A DNA stretch of 64,000 nt from Bacillota bacterium (GCA_023391005.1 JAEWBS010000088.1:62001-126000); one strand, 5' to 3'; shown: positions 43,517 through 51,903, numbered from the stretch's first letter. Notes: a model not told the origin generated them from the letters alone. Program-made: numbers and translations.

Positions 43517-44010
43517 GCCTGCTCACCGCCCTTCTGCGCGGGTTTATTAAAGCCCGCAATGGCTTCAATGAGCTGCTGGATCATATAAAACAGCATGAAC
43601 CCGGCCGAAATCGGCACGCTCATGTAGTATATCGACATTGGAATGGGCAGATAAGGCGCCATCTGGCTTGCGCCGGTCTGCGCAAACGCATAGCCAAACC
43701 AGATGAGAAACGCGGCAAAGCCGATCAGCGCGACTTGAATCAGCAGCTCAAATAACTTTCGCAGCTTATCGGGCAGCATGGTGATAAAAACATCGATGTT
43801 CAGATGCGCGTGATCCTTCACACAATAGGCCGCGCCCGAGAAGACCAGATAGGTAAAGCAAAGCCGAATGGCATCCTGACTCCAGGCGAGCGGGGCTTTA
43901 AAGACAAAACGAAAGACGACCTGCAAAAAGGTTATGACAAACAGCACCAGCGAGGTACTTGCCATGACGAGCTGTAAAACGCTTTGCGCCGCCTTATTGA
44001 TCATTTTCAT
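43513..44010 (-). CDS. dctQ: TRAP transporter small permease (DctQ family), second operon
   Basis: The 165-residue membrane protein has four hydrophobic segments and the DctQ pattern FRFVFKAPLAWSQDAIRLCF and YCVKDHAHLNIDVFI. It ends inside the dctM start, so the two permeases are coupled. A hairpin at 44200-44226 lies between it and dctP. The start follows TAAGGAGGCC. Confidence 0.9.
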   Translation of the reverse strand: MKMINKAAQSVLQLVMASTSLVLFVITFLQVVFRFVFKAPLAWSQDAIRLCFTYLVFSGAAYCVKDHAHLNIDVFITMLPDKLRKLFELLIQVALIGFAAFLIWFGYAFAQTGASQMAPYLPIPMSIYYMSVPISAGFMLFYMIQQLIEAIAGFNKPAQKGGEQA

Positions 44011-44199
44011 AAAAGGCCTCCTTAATTTAGGAACGAATACACTGGGCGGTCATGTGGGAGTTTCGGCCGAAATCGGCGCCGGCTGACGTTTTGTTTAATA
44101 CTGTTTCTACATAAAATTAGATTTTTATATAGGATAGCACGGCTGTGCCTCGCAATCGTATAAAGCCGACAGACGGCGCCGCAGTTGATGGCCGTACAT

Positions 44200-44226
44200 G
44201 ACCACACCGCGTTAAACAGTGTGGTC
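44200..44226 (-). promoter_or_regulatory. Intercistronic hairpin after dctP, second operon
   Basis: GACCACAC (44200-44207) pairs with GTGTGGTC (44219-44226) around an 11-base loop. It lies just past the dctP stop in a 234-base gap before dctQ. A partial terminator or mRNA-end stabiliser that raises binding-protein output is likely. The first TRAP operon has the equivalent at 5355-5385. Confidence 0.6.
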
Positions 44227-44244
44227 ATAAAAAGGGAGGATGGT

Positions 44245-45294
44245 TTATTTGAGGAAGTCCATAATTTTTTCGACCAGTGCGGGATCAACGAGCTTGGTGA
44301 CATTCTCAAGCTTGTAGAGTCCGTCGGTTGCGGCGCGGAAGCTTGCCAGATCCGGCTCGGTGATGATCATGCCGCTTTCTTGCAGCTGTTTTAGGTACGC
44401 CGTCTCCTGAGAGTCGACCTTCTTACGCTGCTCGGCGACGGCGTAAGCAGCCGCTTCGTCGATATTCTTTTGCAGCTCGGGGGTCAGGCCGTCATAAAAC
44501 GCCTTGTTAACGATAACGCTTTCAGCCGCATAGGTGTGGCCGTCGAGTGTCATATACTTTTGCACTTCGTTAAAGCGCGAGGTCGCGATAGAGGTGACGG
44601 GGTTCTCCTGCCCATCCACCATGCCCTGCTGCAGCGCGGTGTAAAGCTCGTTAAAGGAGACGGGGGTCGCGGTGGCGTTCAGCTTTTCAATCAGCGCAAA
44701 CCAGATGGGCGCTTCCTGAACGCGAATACTCAAGCCCTTCATATCCTCGGCGGTCTTCACCTCGCGCTTGTTGTTGGTGAAATGGCGGAAGCCCAGCTCC
44801 ATAAAACCGAGATGCTTAAAGCCCTGCGCCTCAAATTTGGGGGCCAGCTCGGACTGGAGCAACTCGTCGAGGGTTTTGTAGGCTTCTTCTTTGTTGGCAA
44901 ACAGATAGGGAATCGAGAGCACCTGCGTCTCAGGTACCCAGGCGGGTAGTGCGCCGTCGGTGGTAACAATGGTCATCTGGATAGTGCCGAGCTTAACGCC
45001 TTCGGCCGCTTCACGCTCACCGCCCAACGCGCTGTTGGGGTATATGGTGACGGTGATCTGCCCGTTTGAGAGCGCCTCGACCTTGTCTTTAAAGAACTGC
45101 GCACCAATGGTGGACTGGTGGTCCTCGTTGCCGACGGTGGCAAGCTTGATGGTCACCGTTTTGCCGCTGGCGGCGGGTGCGGCAGGGGAGGCGGCATTAC
45201 CTGAGGTCGCGGGTGCTGCGGAGGGCTTTGCGCCGCAAGCGGCTAAGCTGAGTGCAGTTACGAGCGCCAGAACTGTGCAAAGAATCTTTTTCAT
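44245..45294 (-). CDS. dctP: TRAP transporter substrate-binding lipoprotein (DctP family), second operon
   Basis: The 349-residue lipoprotein has the signal MKKILCTVLALVTALSLAAC, a short Ala/Ser/Pro linker and a DctP fold: TVGNEDHQSTIGAQFFKDKV, ITVTIYPNSALGGEREAAEG, MKGLSIRVQEAPIWFALIEK with the substrate-binding Arg, and YTALQQGMVDGQENPV. Its ribosome site (GAGGAGGAACG) is formed by the last codons of the DUF2848 gene. The ligand is probably a carboxylate or amide related to the nitrilase-family enzyme of the operon. Confidence 0.9.
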   Translation of the reverse strand: MKKILCTVLALVTALSLAACGAKPSAAPATSGNAASPAAPAASGKTVTIKLATVGNEDHQSTIGAQFFKDKVEALSNGQITVTIYPNSALGGEREAAEGVKLGTIQMTIVTTDGALPAWVPETQVLSIPYLFANKEEAYKTLDELLQSELAPKFEAQGFKHLGFMELGFRHFTNNKREVKTAEDMKGLSIRVQEAPIWFALIEKLNATATPVSFNELYTALQQGMVDGQENPVTSIATSRFNEVQKYMTLDGHTYAAESVIVNKAFYDGLTPELQKNIDEAAAYAVAEQRKKVDSQETAYLKQLQESGMIITEPDLASFRAATDGLYKLENVTKLVDPALVEKIMDFLK

Positions 45295-45295
45295 T

Positions 45296-45991
45296 TTAAC
45301 GTTCCTCCTCGCTGATTACAGCAACATTATATTTGCATGTTAGAGTGCGGCCCAGCTTCTTGTCTTCCATCTCGCCGCAGAAGCTGCTGCCGAACTTAAA
45401 GCCGTTTGCAGCGGGTACCGTACCCGAAAAAATAACGCTGTTCCCAATGTCGCCCGCGCGGTCCAGAAGCTCCTTGAGAATGGTCTCGACCGGCAAAATA
45501 TCGGCCAGAGTGCCCTTCTGGTAGAGCACCTCGACGCCGTCCACCGTCTGGTAGGAGCGGATTTCAATTTCGTCCCAATGGTCCTTTAGCTCATCGTAAT
45601 CCCAGACGTCGCCGCCGATCGGCTTGGGGCAGACCTGTTTAGCCTTGGGCACGCTGGCGCTCTCAAGATCGCGGTCGGTATGGTCGGAGCCGACGCCGAT
45701 ATAGATTTTGCCGTCGCACCGGATGATGATGTACTCCACCTCGCCGCAGGTTTTTGCGCCAACCACGTGAAAGCTTTCGTCCCGGGTCAGCAGCAGGTTG
45801 CTGCACTGAAAGATGGTGGGAATCTTCTTCGGCGCGGGCACGCCCAGCTCAACCTCCAGCTCGCGGATATGCTCAAGCGTTTTCTCCATGTTGCGCCCTG
45901 CGTAGCCGATGGCAAAAAGGTTCTGGTAGCAAAGGTCGAGGGGGCGTGAGCCTGAAAGGGTGTGTAGCGTAAAAGAGATCTGGTTGTTCAT
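45296..45991 (-). CDS. DUF2848 family protein
   Basis: The 231-residue protein matches DUF2848: a hydrophobic start (FTLHTLSGSRPLDLCYQNLF), PKKIPTIFQCSNLLLTRDES, EVEYIIIRCDGKIYIGVGSD with HTDRDLE, and NSVIFSGTVPAANGFKFGSS near the end. The last part resembles the fold and active region of fumarylacetoacetate-hydrolase-like enzymes, a weak analogy. Its function is not established. Location between the nitrilase and dctP genes ties it to the same imported compound. Confidence 0.8.
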   Translation of the reverse strand: MNNQISFTLHTLSGSRPLDLCYQNLFAIGYAGRNMEKTLEHIRELEVELGVPAPKKIPTIFQCSNLLLTRDESFHVVGAKTCGEVEYIIIRCDGKIYIGVGSDHTDRDLESASVPKAKQVCPKPIGGDVWDYDELKDHWDEIEIRSYQTVDGVEVLYQKGTLADILPVETILKELLDRAGDIGNSVIFSGTVPAANGFKFGSSFCGEMEDKKLGRTLTCKYNVAVISEEER

Positions 45992-46026
45992 AGTGATTTT
46001 CTCCTTTGTTATGCGCCTTCAGGGCG

Positions 46027-46815
46027 CTAGTTGACCTTGTAAAGCGCGGGCCGGCGGTCGCGGAAAACGTTGATGCTTTCACGAATGCCGGTGATAATCG
46101 ACATATCAAGCTCGCCGGTGATGATCTCTTCGCTCGTGCCGGCGGTGGCAATGGTTTCGCCCCATGGATCGATGAGGGCGGAGTTGCCGCCGTAGCGGGT
46201 GTCGCCCGCCAAACCGCAGGAGTTGGTGCAAACGACAAACATCTGGTTTTCAATCGCGCGGGCGCGGTTTAAGATGTTCCAGTGGAAAACACGCTTGTCG
46301 GGCCACTGAGCCACGACGAACAACACGTCAATTTTTTGCAGCGCAAGGGTGCGCACAAGCTCTAAAAAGCGGATGTCATAGCAGATGACAATACCGCAGC
46401 GCACGCCGTCAAGCTCAAACTGCACCACGCGGCTGCCGTTTTCAAAATAGTTGTCCTCGCCCATGGGGGTGAACAGGTGCGTTTTGTCGTAGTCGGCCAC
46501 GAGCTTTCCGTTGCGGTCGAAAATGTGGGCAGTGTTAAAAATTTTGCCGTCCTTTTGGTTTGCGACCGACCCCGCAATAATATTAACGCCAAGCTCTTGA
46601 GCCAGCGGGACAAACACACTTTTGACGCGCGCGCCGTCGCAGTCGGAGAGTGCCGCCAGATTCTCCTTGGGGAAGAAGCCGACGTTCCAGGTCTCGGGCA
46701 GGGTGATGACGTCGGGCTTTTGCTGCGCTGCCTGCCGGATAAGCGCGACGGCGTGCGCAAAGTTATAGTCCGGATCGCCGAGTCTCATGTCCATCTGAAT
46801 TGCTGATACCTTCAT
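46027..46815 (-). CDS. Carbon-nitrogen hydrolase (nitrilase superfamily, omega-amidase-like)
   Basis: ATG at 46815 follows TTAAGGAGGTTATT. The 262-residue enzyme has the nitrilase triad Glu (VITLPETWNVGFF), Lys (ADYDKTHLFTP) and Cys (GIVICYDIRFLE), plus the fold motifs RARAIENQMFVVCTN and GNSALIDPWGE. It hydrolyses C-N bonds of amides; the closest group by motif is omega-amidase/YafV. As first gene of the TRAP operon it probably deaminates or deamidates the imported molecule in the cytosol. Confidence 0.9.
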   Translation of the reverse strand: MKVSAIQMDMRLGDPDYNFAHAVALIRQAAQQKPDVITLPETWNVGFFPKENLAALSDCDGARVKSVFVPLAQELGVNIIAGSVANQKDGKIFNTAHIFDRNGKLVADYDKTHLFTPMGEDNYFENGSRVVQFELDGVRCGIVICYDIRFLELVRTLALQKIDVLFVVAQWPDKRVFHWNILNRARAIENQMFVVCTNSCGLAGDTRYGGNSALIDPWGETIATAGTSEEIITGELDMSIITGIRESINVFRDRRPALYKVN

Positions 46816-46992
46816 AATAACCTCCTTAAGATTAAACAGAGCGATTGTGTCGAAAGCTACCGCAACATGGCATAGGCCGCCGTGTTGCGTTGACGGTTGG
46901 CGTGGCCGCTGACTGCTTCGGCCATCCATCCTGCGCAATATTTTAAGGTGGTAGCCATGGAATCTTCCCGGCGGTTTACCGGAAAACTAACG

Positions 46993-47030
46993 TTATATGT
47001 AATATATAACATATAAAATATCGTTGTCAA
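46993..47030 (-). promoter_or_regulatory. Promoter and AT-rich palindromic operator of the nitrilase-TRAP operon
   Basis: On the minus strand TTGACA (47030-47025) is followed 16-18 bases later by a TATATA/TATATT box. Overlapping that -10 box is a near-perfect 24-base palindrome at 46993-47016, half-site TTATATGT, broken only at one symmetric pair. A dyad on the -10 region is a typical repressor site. The GntR protein at 41443-42147 is the candidate ligand-responsive repressor. Confidence 0.65.
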
Positions 47031-47133
47031 GCGATGGTAACTATCTCGGTATAGCGCTGTGCAAACAATAAACGCCTGCTGCTTTTTTGCAAACCAGCTT
47101 GAAACTTTGGCATGATGATGCGAAAAAATCATT

Positions 47134-47185
47134 AGGCAGCCCCGAATTTCAGAAATTTTTTCTGAAGCTCAAGGCTGCCTTTTTG
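47134..47185 (+). terminator. Terminator-like hairpin without an assigned gene
   Basis: AGGCAGCC (47134-47141) pairs with GGCTGCCT (47173-47180), with an inner TTTCAGAA/TTCTGAA stem, followed by TTTTTGAG. No plus-strand gene ends here, so a short RNA or a lost gene may have used it. The rest of 47186-47770 is AT-rich and shows no gene I can support. Confidence 0.5.
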
Positions 47186-47770
47186 AGTCTTAAAAAGTCG
47201 AAATTCAGTCAATTACTACAAAAGAGACGGTATACTTATCGTCATATGGGAGAAAACACTCATCTCCTAAAAAAATGAGATGGTTCTTTAGCAATTATCG
47301 GATTTAACGATTTATCTATATGGTTTTTGGGCTTTTTGCCTTCGTTTCAAGCGTATATCCCTATTTAAATCACAGAGTGTTTATCGTTTTGCAGTACCTA
47401 GTCCCCGCAAACCCTTAAGCGGATTTGGAGGAGTTTTCTTTGTTTTAGTTTAGTATAAGGTTTACCGCCGAGGGCCTACGCCACAATTGTGTACTAAAAG
47501 GCACCGCCTGCACTAGGCCTGCCAATTTCAATATTTGTGAAATGTCTGTTGAAAATCGGAGAAATAGATCTTTATTCTTAGACGCCCGCGGTTTATAATT
47601 ATCATATAGTCTCGCATATCAACTTGAACTTTCGTTTAAAAGCATCTGTAACCGCAAACGAAACTTTTTTATATGAGAATAAAAAGTGAGCACGCCGGCG
47701 CATGTTATGGTTTTTAATAATGCATGATACATGTAAAAATAGCTGAATATGATTCTAAAAGGAAGGGCTC

Positions 47771-48235
47771 ATGAAACAAATTGCAATTCTATCTGATACG
47801 CATGGCCTGTTGCGGGAACAGGTCATAACAGAGTTGGCTGCGGCTGATTATATCATCCACGCCGGCGATATTGGCAGCCCTTATATTATCGAGTCCATGC
47901 GGAAGAACGCAGAGACCTATGTAGTGCGTGGTAACAACGACGAGGACTGGGCAAAATACCTGCCCCAAAACCTTATTATTACTGTTGAAGGCGTACGTTT
48001 TTTTATTGTTCATGATAAAAAAGATATTCCAAAGCCCTTACCTAGCGTGGATGTGGTAGTCTATGGGCACTCTCACAAGTACGCCTCGGAAGTCATTAAC
48101 GGCGTGCTGTTCCTCAATCCGGGAAGCTGCGGAAAACGGCGCTTTAATCTGGAGATTACCATGTGCCGAATGACGGTGAACGCCGGGCATTATCAATATG
48201 AAAAGCTGGTGTTTTCTCATGAGGTTGCCAAATAG
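47771..48235 (+). CDS. YfcE/MJ0936-family metallophosphoesterase
   Basis: The 154-residue enzyme has the dimetal phosphoesterase motifs in order: LSDTHG (about 8-13), HAGDIG (30-35), VRGNNDED (near 52), IVHD (near 78) and YGHSH (near 97). These small cytosolic enzymes hydrolyse phosphodiesters; the physiological substrate is generally unknown. The start follows AAAAGGAAGGGCTC. It lies upstream of the CRISPR leader but shows no link to it. Confidence 0.9.
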   Translation: MKQIAILSDTHGLLREQVITELAAADYIIHAGDIGSPYIIESMRKNAETYVVRGNNDEDWAKYLPQNLIITVEGVRFFIVHDKKDIPKPLPSVDVVVYGHSHKYASEVINGVLFLNPGSCGKRRFNLEITMCRMTVNAGHYQYEKLVFSHEVAK

Positions 48236-48493
48236 CGCTGACGGGACAAACTCTGTAATGGGATTTGTTCTGGGAACAAATTATCGCCTTATCGCTGATG
48301 CCGACTCGGTATTGAATGAAGGCGTATGGTTTGACGCGAAAAAGAAGCAAACAGAAAAAGCCGGGAGGTTTCGCACAGGGAAACGATTGAATTTAGCTCA
48401 AAATTTCTGAAAGTGCTACTGTGTATCGAGCAAAACTAGAAATTTTTGCGCAAAGCGTACACAATTGCTGCAAAGAACTTGTGTAGTTTTGCT
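48236..48493 (+). promoter_or_regulatory. Probable CRISPR leader
   Basis: This non-coding stretch precedes the first repeat on the side where repeats are intact, opposite the degenerate end. It contains an ATTTGTTC/GAACAAAT hairpin near 48262 and AT-rich sequence next to the array. Type I-C leaders lie on the GTC side of the repeat, which agrees with this orientation. Confidence 0.55.
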
Positions 48494-49381
48494 GTCACTC
48501 TCCTCACGGAGGAGTGTGGATTGAACTGATAGGCCAGCTCAGCCTTTTTAAGCGCCGTTGTCACTCTCCTCACGGAGGAGTGTGGATTGAACTGCTTCCG
48601 CTTAATGTCATCAATTCCCGATTTTGTCACTCTCCTCACGGAGGAGTGTGGATTGAATCACTTCGGGCGAGTTGGTGATACTCTCCACACCAAGTCACTC
48701 TCCTCACGGAGGAGTGTGGATTGAATCTCACGCTGCGCCGCAGCCGCCTCAAGGAGCGAGGTCACTCTCCTCACGGAGGAGTGTGGATTGAAATTGGATA
48801 TTGCTCGGGGTATACTAATAGTTCGGCGTCACTCTCCTCACGGAGGAGTGTGGATTGAAATAACGATGGCGGGCCTGACTGCTGGAACCTATACCGTCAC
48901 TCTCCTCACGGAGAGTGTGGATTGAAATGCCTACCTGACTGAAAATCATGCTGACCAGCAGTGTCACTCTCCTCACGGAGAGTGTGGATTGAAATATGCC
49001 CTTTTGGGCCATCGTAACCACCTCGTCATGTCACTCTCCTCACGGAGAGTGTGGATTGAAATCAGATCGCGGGCTCTGGCCCTAATCAGATCGCGGCGTC
49101 ACTCTCCTCACGGAGGGTGTGGATTGAAATAAGCATGCTGTTGATAAGCTCCGCTGTGTCATACTGTCACTCTCCTCACGGAGGGTGTGGATTGAAATTT
49201 CCTGCGGCACATTGCACCGTACAAGCCCGCTAGTCACTCTCCTCGCGGAGGGTGAGGGGCCTATGTATTGTCGGCCCTATGCGCGTCACTCTCCTCACGG
49301 AGAGTGTGGATTGAAATGCTTTTCAAGATAAGGTTTTTGAAAGGCTGTATTGTCACTCCTCTGGCGGAGAGTAAGGTAACC
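48494..49381 (+). CRISPR. Type I-C-like CRISPR array, 14 repeats and 13 spacers, no cas genes
   Basis: Repeats start at 48494, 48560, 48626, 48694, 48761, 48828, 48896, 48963, 49030, 49098, 49166, 49233, 49285 and 49352. The consensus begins GTCACTCTCCTCACGG and ends GTGTGGATTGAAAT, the shape of type I-C repeats. Spacers are 34-37 bases except the twelfth, about 21. Repeats 1-6 read CGGAGGAGTG, repeats 7-9 and 13 CGGAGAGTG, and repeats 10-11 CGGAGGGTG; repeats 12 and 14 are degenerate, marking the old end. Repeats 1-4 also lack the final AAAT. No cas gene occurs within the window, so processing needs Cas proteins encoded elsewhere. Confidence 0.95.
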
Positions 49382-49434
49382 ATCACGGCCATTTCTTAAC
49401 GCTGCCAATCATTTAAAACCAAATAGGATTACTT

Positions 49435-49466
49435 AAAGCCGAGGTTTTAAAATCAACCTCGGCTTT
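49435..49466 (-). terminator. Terminator of the MerR gene
   Basis: AAAGCCGAGGTT pairs perfectly with AACCTCGGCTTT around eight bases, just past the 3' end of the MerR gene on the minus strand. It may also stop read-through from the CRISPR array on the plus strand. Confidence 0.85.
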
Positions 49467-49509
49467 CTCTATTTTCTTGAGTAATCTTACCGGGCCATAA
49501 ATAGTAGTC

Positions 49510-49977
49510 TCATAGGTTCTTGTGCTCAGGGCTGTCCAAGCATTCGGAACGCTGATAGTGTCGAATGTCTTGTGGTATTTTATCCGGCGGAAGATTTTTC
49601 GGCGCCGCTTCGGTTCCGGCAGCCAGCGCTGTATCATAATACCAGCATTTGAACCGAAGGATATTCATCGTTTTTTGCAGCGCCTCCATCTGTTTTGTCA
49701 CGACGTCAAGCCGCTCGTGAAACAGATCCCGGCGCTGCTGCAAAGAGCTGTCGCCCTCTTGGCACCAATCCAGAAACTGCTTAATCTCCTTAATCGACAG
49801 TCCGGAGGTCTTCAGGCACTCAATAATTTGGAGCGCTTCAATTTCGTTTTCGGTAAACCTACGTATTCCGCCGCCGCTGCGCGCTATATTGGGAAACAAG
49901 CCTTCCCGGTCATAATAACGCAGGGTGGATATGGAAATACCGGCAAGGGTCGATACCTCCCCGATGGAATAGGACAT
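49510..49977 (-). CDS. MerR-family transcriptional regulator
   Basis: The 155-residue protein has an N-terminal MerR winged helix (YSIGEVSTLAGISISTLRYY, DREGLFPNIARSGGGIRRFT) and the dimerising coiled coil with ECLKTSGLSIKEIKQFLDWC. It lacks a metal-binding cysteine loop, so it more likely senses an aldehyde, redox or organic signal (AdhR/YyaN-like). The start follows TTAGGAGGTTTTGAT. It is divergent from the alcohol dehydrogenase operon, whose promoter has the 19-base spacer that MerR proteins twist into activity. Confidence 0.9.
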   Translation of the reverse strand: MSYSIGEVSTLAGISISTLRYYDREGLFPNIARSGGGIRRFTENEIEALQIIECLKTSGLSIKEIKQFLDWCQEGDSSLQQRRDLFHERLDVVTKQMEALQKTMNILRFKCWYYDTALAAGTEAAPKNLPPDKIPQDIRHYQRSECLDSPEHKNL

Positions 49978-50012
49978 ATCAAAACCTCCTAAAAATTTAT
50001 TCTAAAAAGCTA

Positions 50013-50043
50013 TTGACCTAAACCTGACTTTAGGTTCTATGAT
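50013..50043 (+). promoter_or_regulatory. MerR-type promoter with 19-bp spacer and operator dyad
   Basis: TTGACC (50013-50018) and TATGAT (50038-50043) are separated by 19 bases instead of 17, the hallmark of MerR-activated promoters. The spacer holds the dyad CCTAAA...TTTAGG at 50017-50034. It drives the operon starting at 50116 and is controlled by the divergent MerR protein. Confidence 0.85.
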
Positions 50044-50115
50044 AGAGCATAGTAAAGAAACTTGCTTGTGTCAATTATTTTTTAGAAGATATAGCAATAA
50101 CAGGAGGAATTAAGC

Positions 50116-51285
50116 ATGTTTAATATGTATGTACCGACGCGCTTTGTCTTTGGATGTGGCCGCTTGAATGCCCTGCATGAGCAAAAGCTGCCCGGCAAAA
50201 AGGCCATGGTTGCCATATCCGACGGCAAATCGGTCCGGGAAAACGGCGCGCTGGACCGCACGCTGACGCAACTGGAGCAGGCGGGCGCAGAAGCCGTCGT
50301 CTTTAGCGGCATCGGGGCAAATCCGACTAAAACCGCCGTGATGGCGGGCGCAAAATTTGCCCGGGAAAACGGCTGCGATTTTATTCTGGCGCTCGGTGGC
50401 GGCAGCGTCATGGACGCGGCCAAGGCCATTGCGATGATGGCTACCAACGACGGCGATCTGTGGGATTACGTGGGAGGCAAAACCGGCAAAAACCAGCCGC
50501 TTGCACATGCGCCGCTTCCCCTCGTCTGCATCACCACCACTGCGGGAACCGGCAGCGAGGCCGACCAGTGGGGGGTCATTACCAACGAAGAAACCAACGA
50601 GAAAATCGGCGTGGGCGGGTATGACGCACTGTTCCCCGTGCTGTCCGTTATCGACCCGGAGCTGATGGCGTCGGTACCGCCCAAGTTTACCGCCTATCAG
50701 GGCTTTGACGCGCTGTTTCACGCCACCGAGAGCTACATCTCCAAATTCGCCAGCGCCATGAGCGATATGTACGCCCTGACAGCGATTGAGAATGTGGGCA
50801 AATATCTTGTTCGTGCGGTCAAGGACGGCCATGATATGGAAGCGCGAGAAGGCATGGCCTTCGCCAACACCCTATCCGGCGTGGTGATGACGATCAGCGT
50901 GACCACCGCAGAGCACTCATTGGAACACGCCATGTCAGCCTATCATCCCGAGCTGCCCCATGGCGCGGGACTGATTATGATTTCCAAGGCGTTTCACGGC
51001 TTCTTCATCGAGAAGCACGCCTGCGACGACCGCTTTATTCGCATGGCGCGGGCGCTTGGCATGGAGGATGCCGCCAAGCCGGAGGACTTTCTCACGGCAT
51101 TGGCCAAACTTCAGGAAGACTGCGGCGTCGCTAGTCTTCGCATGAGCGATTATCGTATCACGCCCGACGAATTTGACAAGATGGCCGCCAATGCCCGTGA
51201 GACGATGGGTGGGCTGTTCGCCGCCAATCCCTGCGAGATGACCCATGAGGATTGCGTCATGGTTTTCAGAAAATCCTATCGCTGA
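50116..51285 (+). CDS. Iron-containing alcohol dehydrogenase
   Basis: The 389-residue enzyme is a group III (iron-type) alcohol dehydrogenase, BdhA/YqhD-like. It has the nucleotide motif ALGGGSVMDAAKAIA (about 95-109), TTAGTGSEAD and the metal-site histidines in FDALFHATES and EHSLEHAMSAYHPELPHGAG. It reduces aldehydes or ketones with NAD(P)H. The start follows CAGGAGGAATTAAGC. It heads a MerR-controlled operon with reductases, suggesting aldehyde detoxification. Confidence 0.92.
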   Translation: MFNMYVPTRFVFGCGRLNALHEQKLPGKKAMVAISDGKSVRENGALDRTLTQLEQAGAEAVVFSGIGANPTKTAVMAGAKFARENGCDFILALGGGSVMDAAKAIAMMATNDGDLWDYVGGKTGKNQPLAHAPLPLVCITTTAGTGSEADQWGVITNEETNEKIGVGGYDALFPVLSVIDPELMASVPPKFTAYQGFDALFHATESYISKFASAMSDMYALTAIENVGKYLVRAVKDGHDMEAREGMAFANTLSGVVMTISVTTAEHSLEHAMSAYHPELPHGAGLIMISKAFHGFFIEKHACDDRFIRMARALGMEDAAKPEDFLTALAKLQEDCGVASLRMSDYRITPDEFDKMAANARETMGGLFAANPCEMTHEDCVMVFRKSYR

Positions 51286-51312
51286 TTGACAGCAAGAAAG
51301 TGTGCATATTTA

Positions 51313-51903
51313 ATGAATTTAGATGAATTTTTAGACTATTTAAACCGAGGCTCGACCGTGGCCGGCGGTTCAAAAGCGCATTTGTTTATGATAGAACTTA
51401 GCCATGAGGCGATGCGCCTGACCGCCGAGCTCAACAACGCTTATCATACCCCCGAAGAAATCCGTGCCTTGATGGAACGGCTGACCGGCAAGCCCATCGA
51501 TGAATCCTTTGCCATGTTTCCGCCCTTCTACACCGATTGCGGGAAAAACATGACCATTGGAAAAAATGTGTTCATCAACGCGGGCTGTAAGTTCCAGGAT
51601 CAGGGCGGCATCACGATCGGAGACGGTGCGCTGATCGGCCACAATGTGGTTATGGCCACCCTCAATCACGATATGGTGCCGGAAAAGCGGGGAGATTTGC
51701 ACCCGGCTCCTATTGTAATCGGTAAAAACGTGTGGATTGGCGCAAACGCAACCATCCTTCCCGGTGTCACCGTCGGGGACGGAGCTATTGTTGCCGCCGG
51801 TGCGGTAGTGACCAAGAATGTTCCTGCTAATACGGTTGTGGGCGGTGTACCCGCAAAGATTATTCGTCAAAGTGTCTATGAGATTGAGGGGGAAAAGCGA
51901 TGA
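51313..51903 (+). CDS. Left-handed beta-helix acetyltransferase (maltose/galactoside type)
   Basis: The 196-residue protein has an N-terminal helical cap and hexapeptide repeats: IGKNVFINAGCKFQDQGGIT, IGDGALIGHNVVMATLNHD with the catalytic His, IGKNVWIGANATILPGVTVG and AAGAVVTKNVPANTVVGGVP. It transfers acetyl from acetyl-CoA to a sugar or similar hydroxyl. ATG at 51313 is chosen for its family-like start; TTG at 51286, just after the ADH stop, is an alternative. Confidence 0.88.
   Translation: MNLDEFLDYLNRGSTVAGGSKAHLFMIELSHEAMRLTAELNNAYHTPEEIRALMERLTGKPIDESFAMFPPFYTDCGKNMTIGKNVFINAGCKFQDQGGITIGDGALIGHNVVMATLNHDMVPEKRGDLHPAPIVIGKNVWIGANATILPGVTVGDGAIVAAGAVVTKNVPANTVVGGVPAKIIRQSVYEIEGEKR

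Noticed and set aside
47087..47278. 63-codon frame near the orphan terminator
   Set aside because: The frame is built on the terminator hairpin and lysine-rich AT sequence; no start signal or conservation clue.
48198..48410. Open frame in the CRISPR leader region
   Set aside because: It overlaps the phosphoesterase end, lacks a ribosome site, and the position fits a leader better.
48436..49021. Repetitive proteins read across the CRISPR array
   Set aside because: They are translations of the repeats and have no biological meaning.
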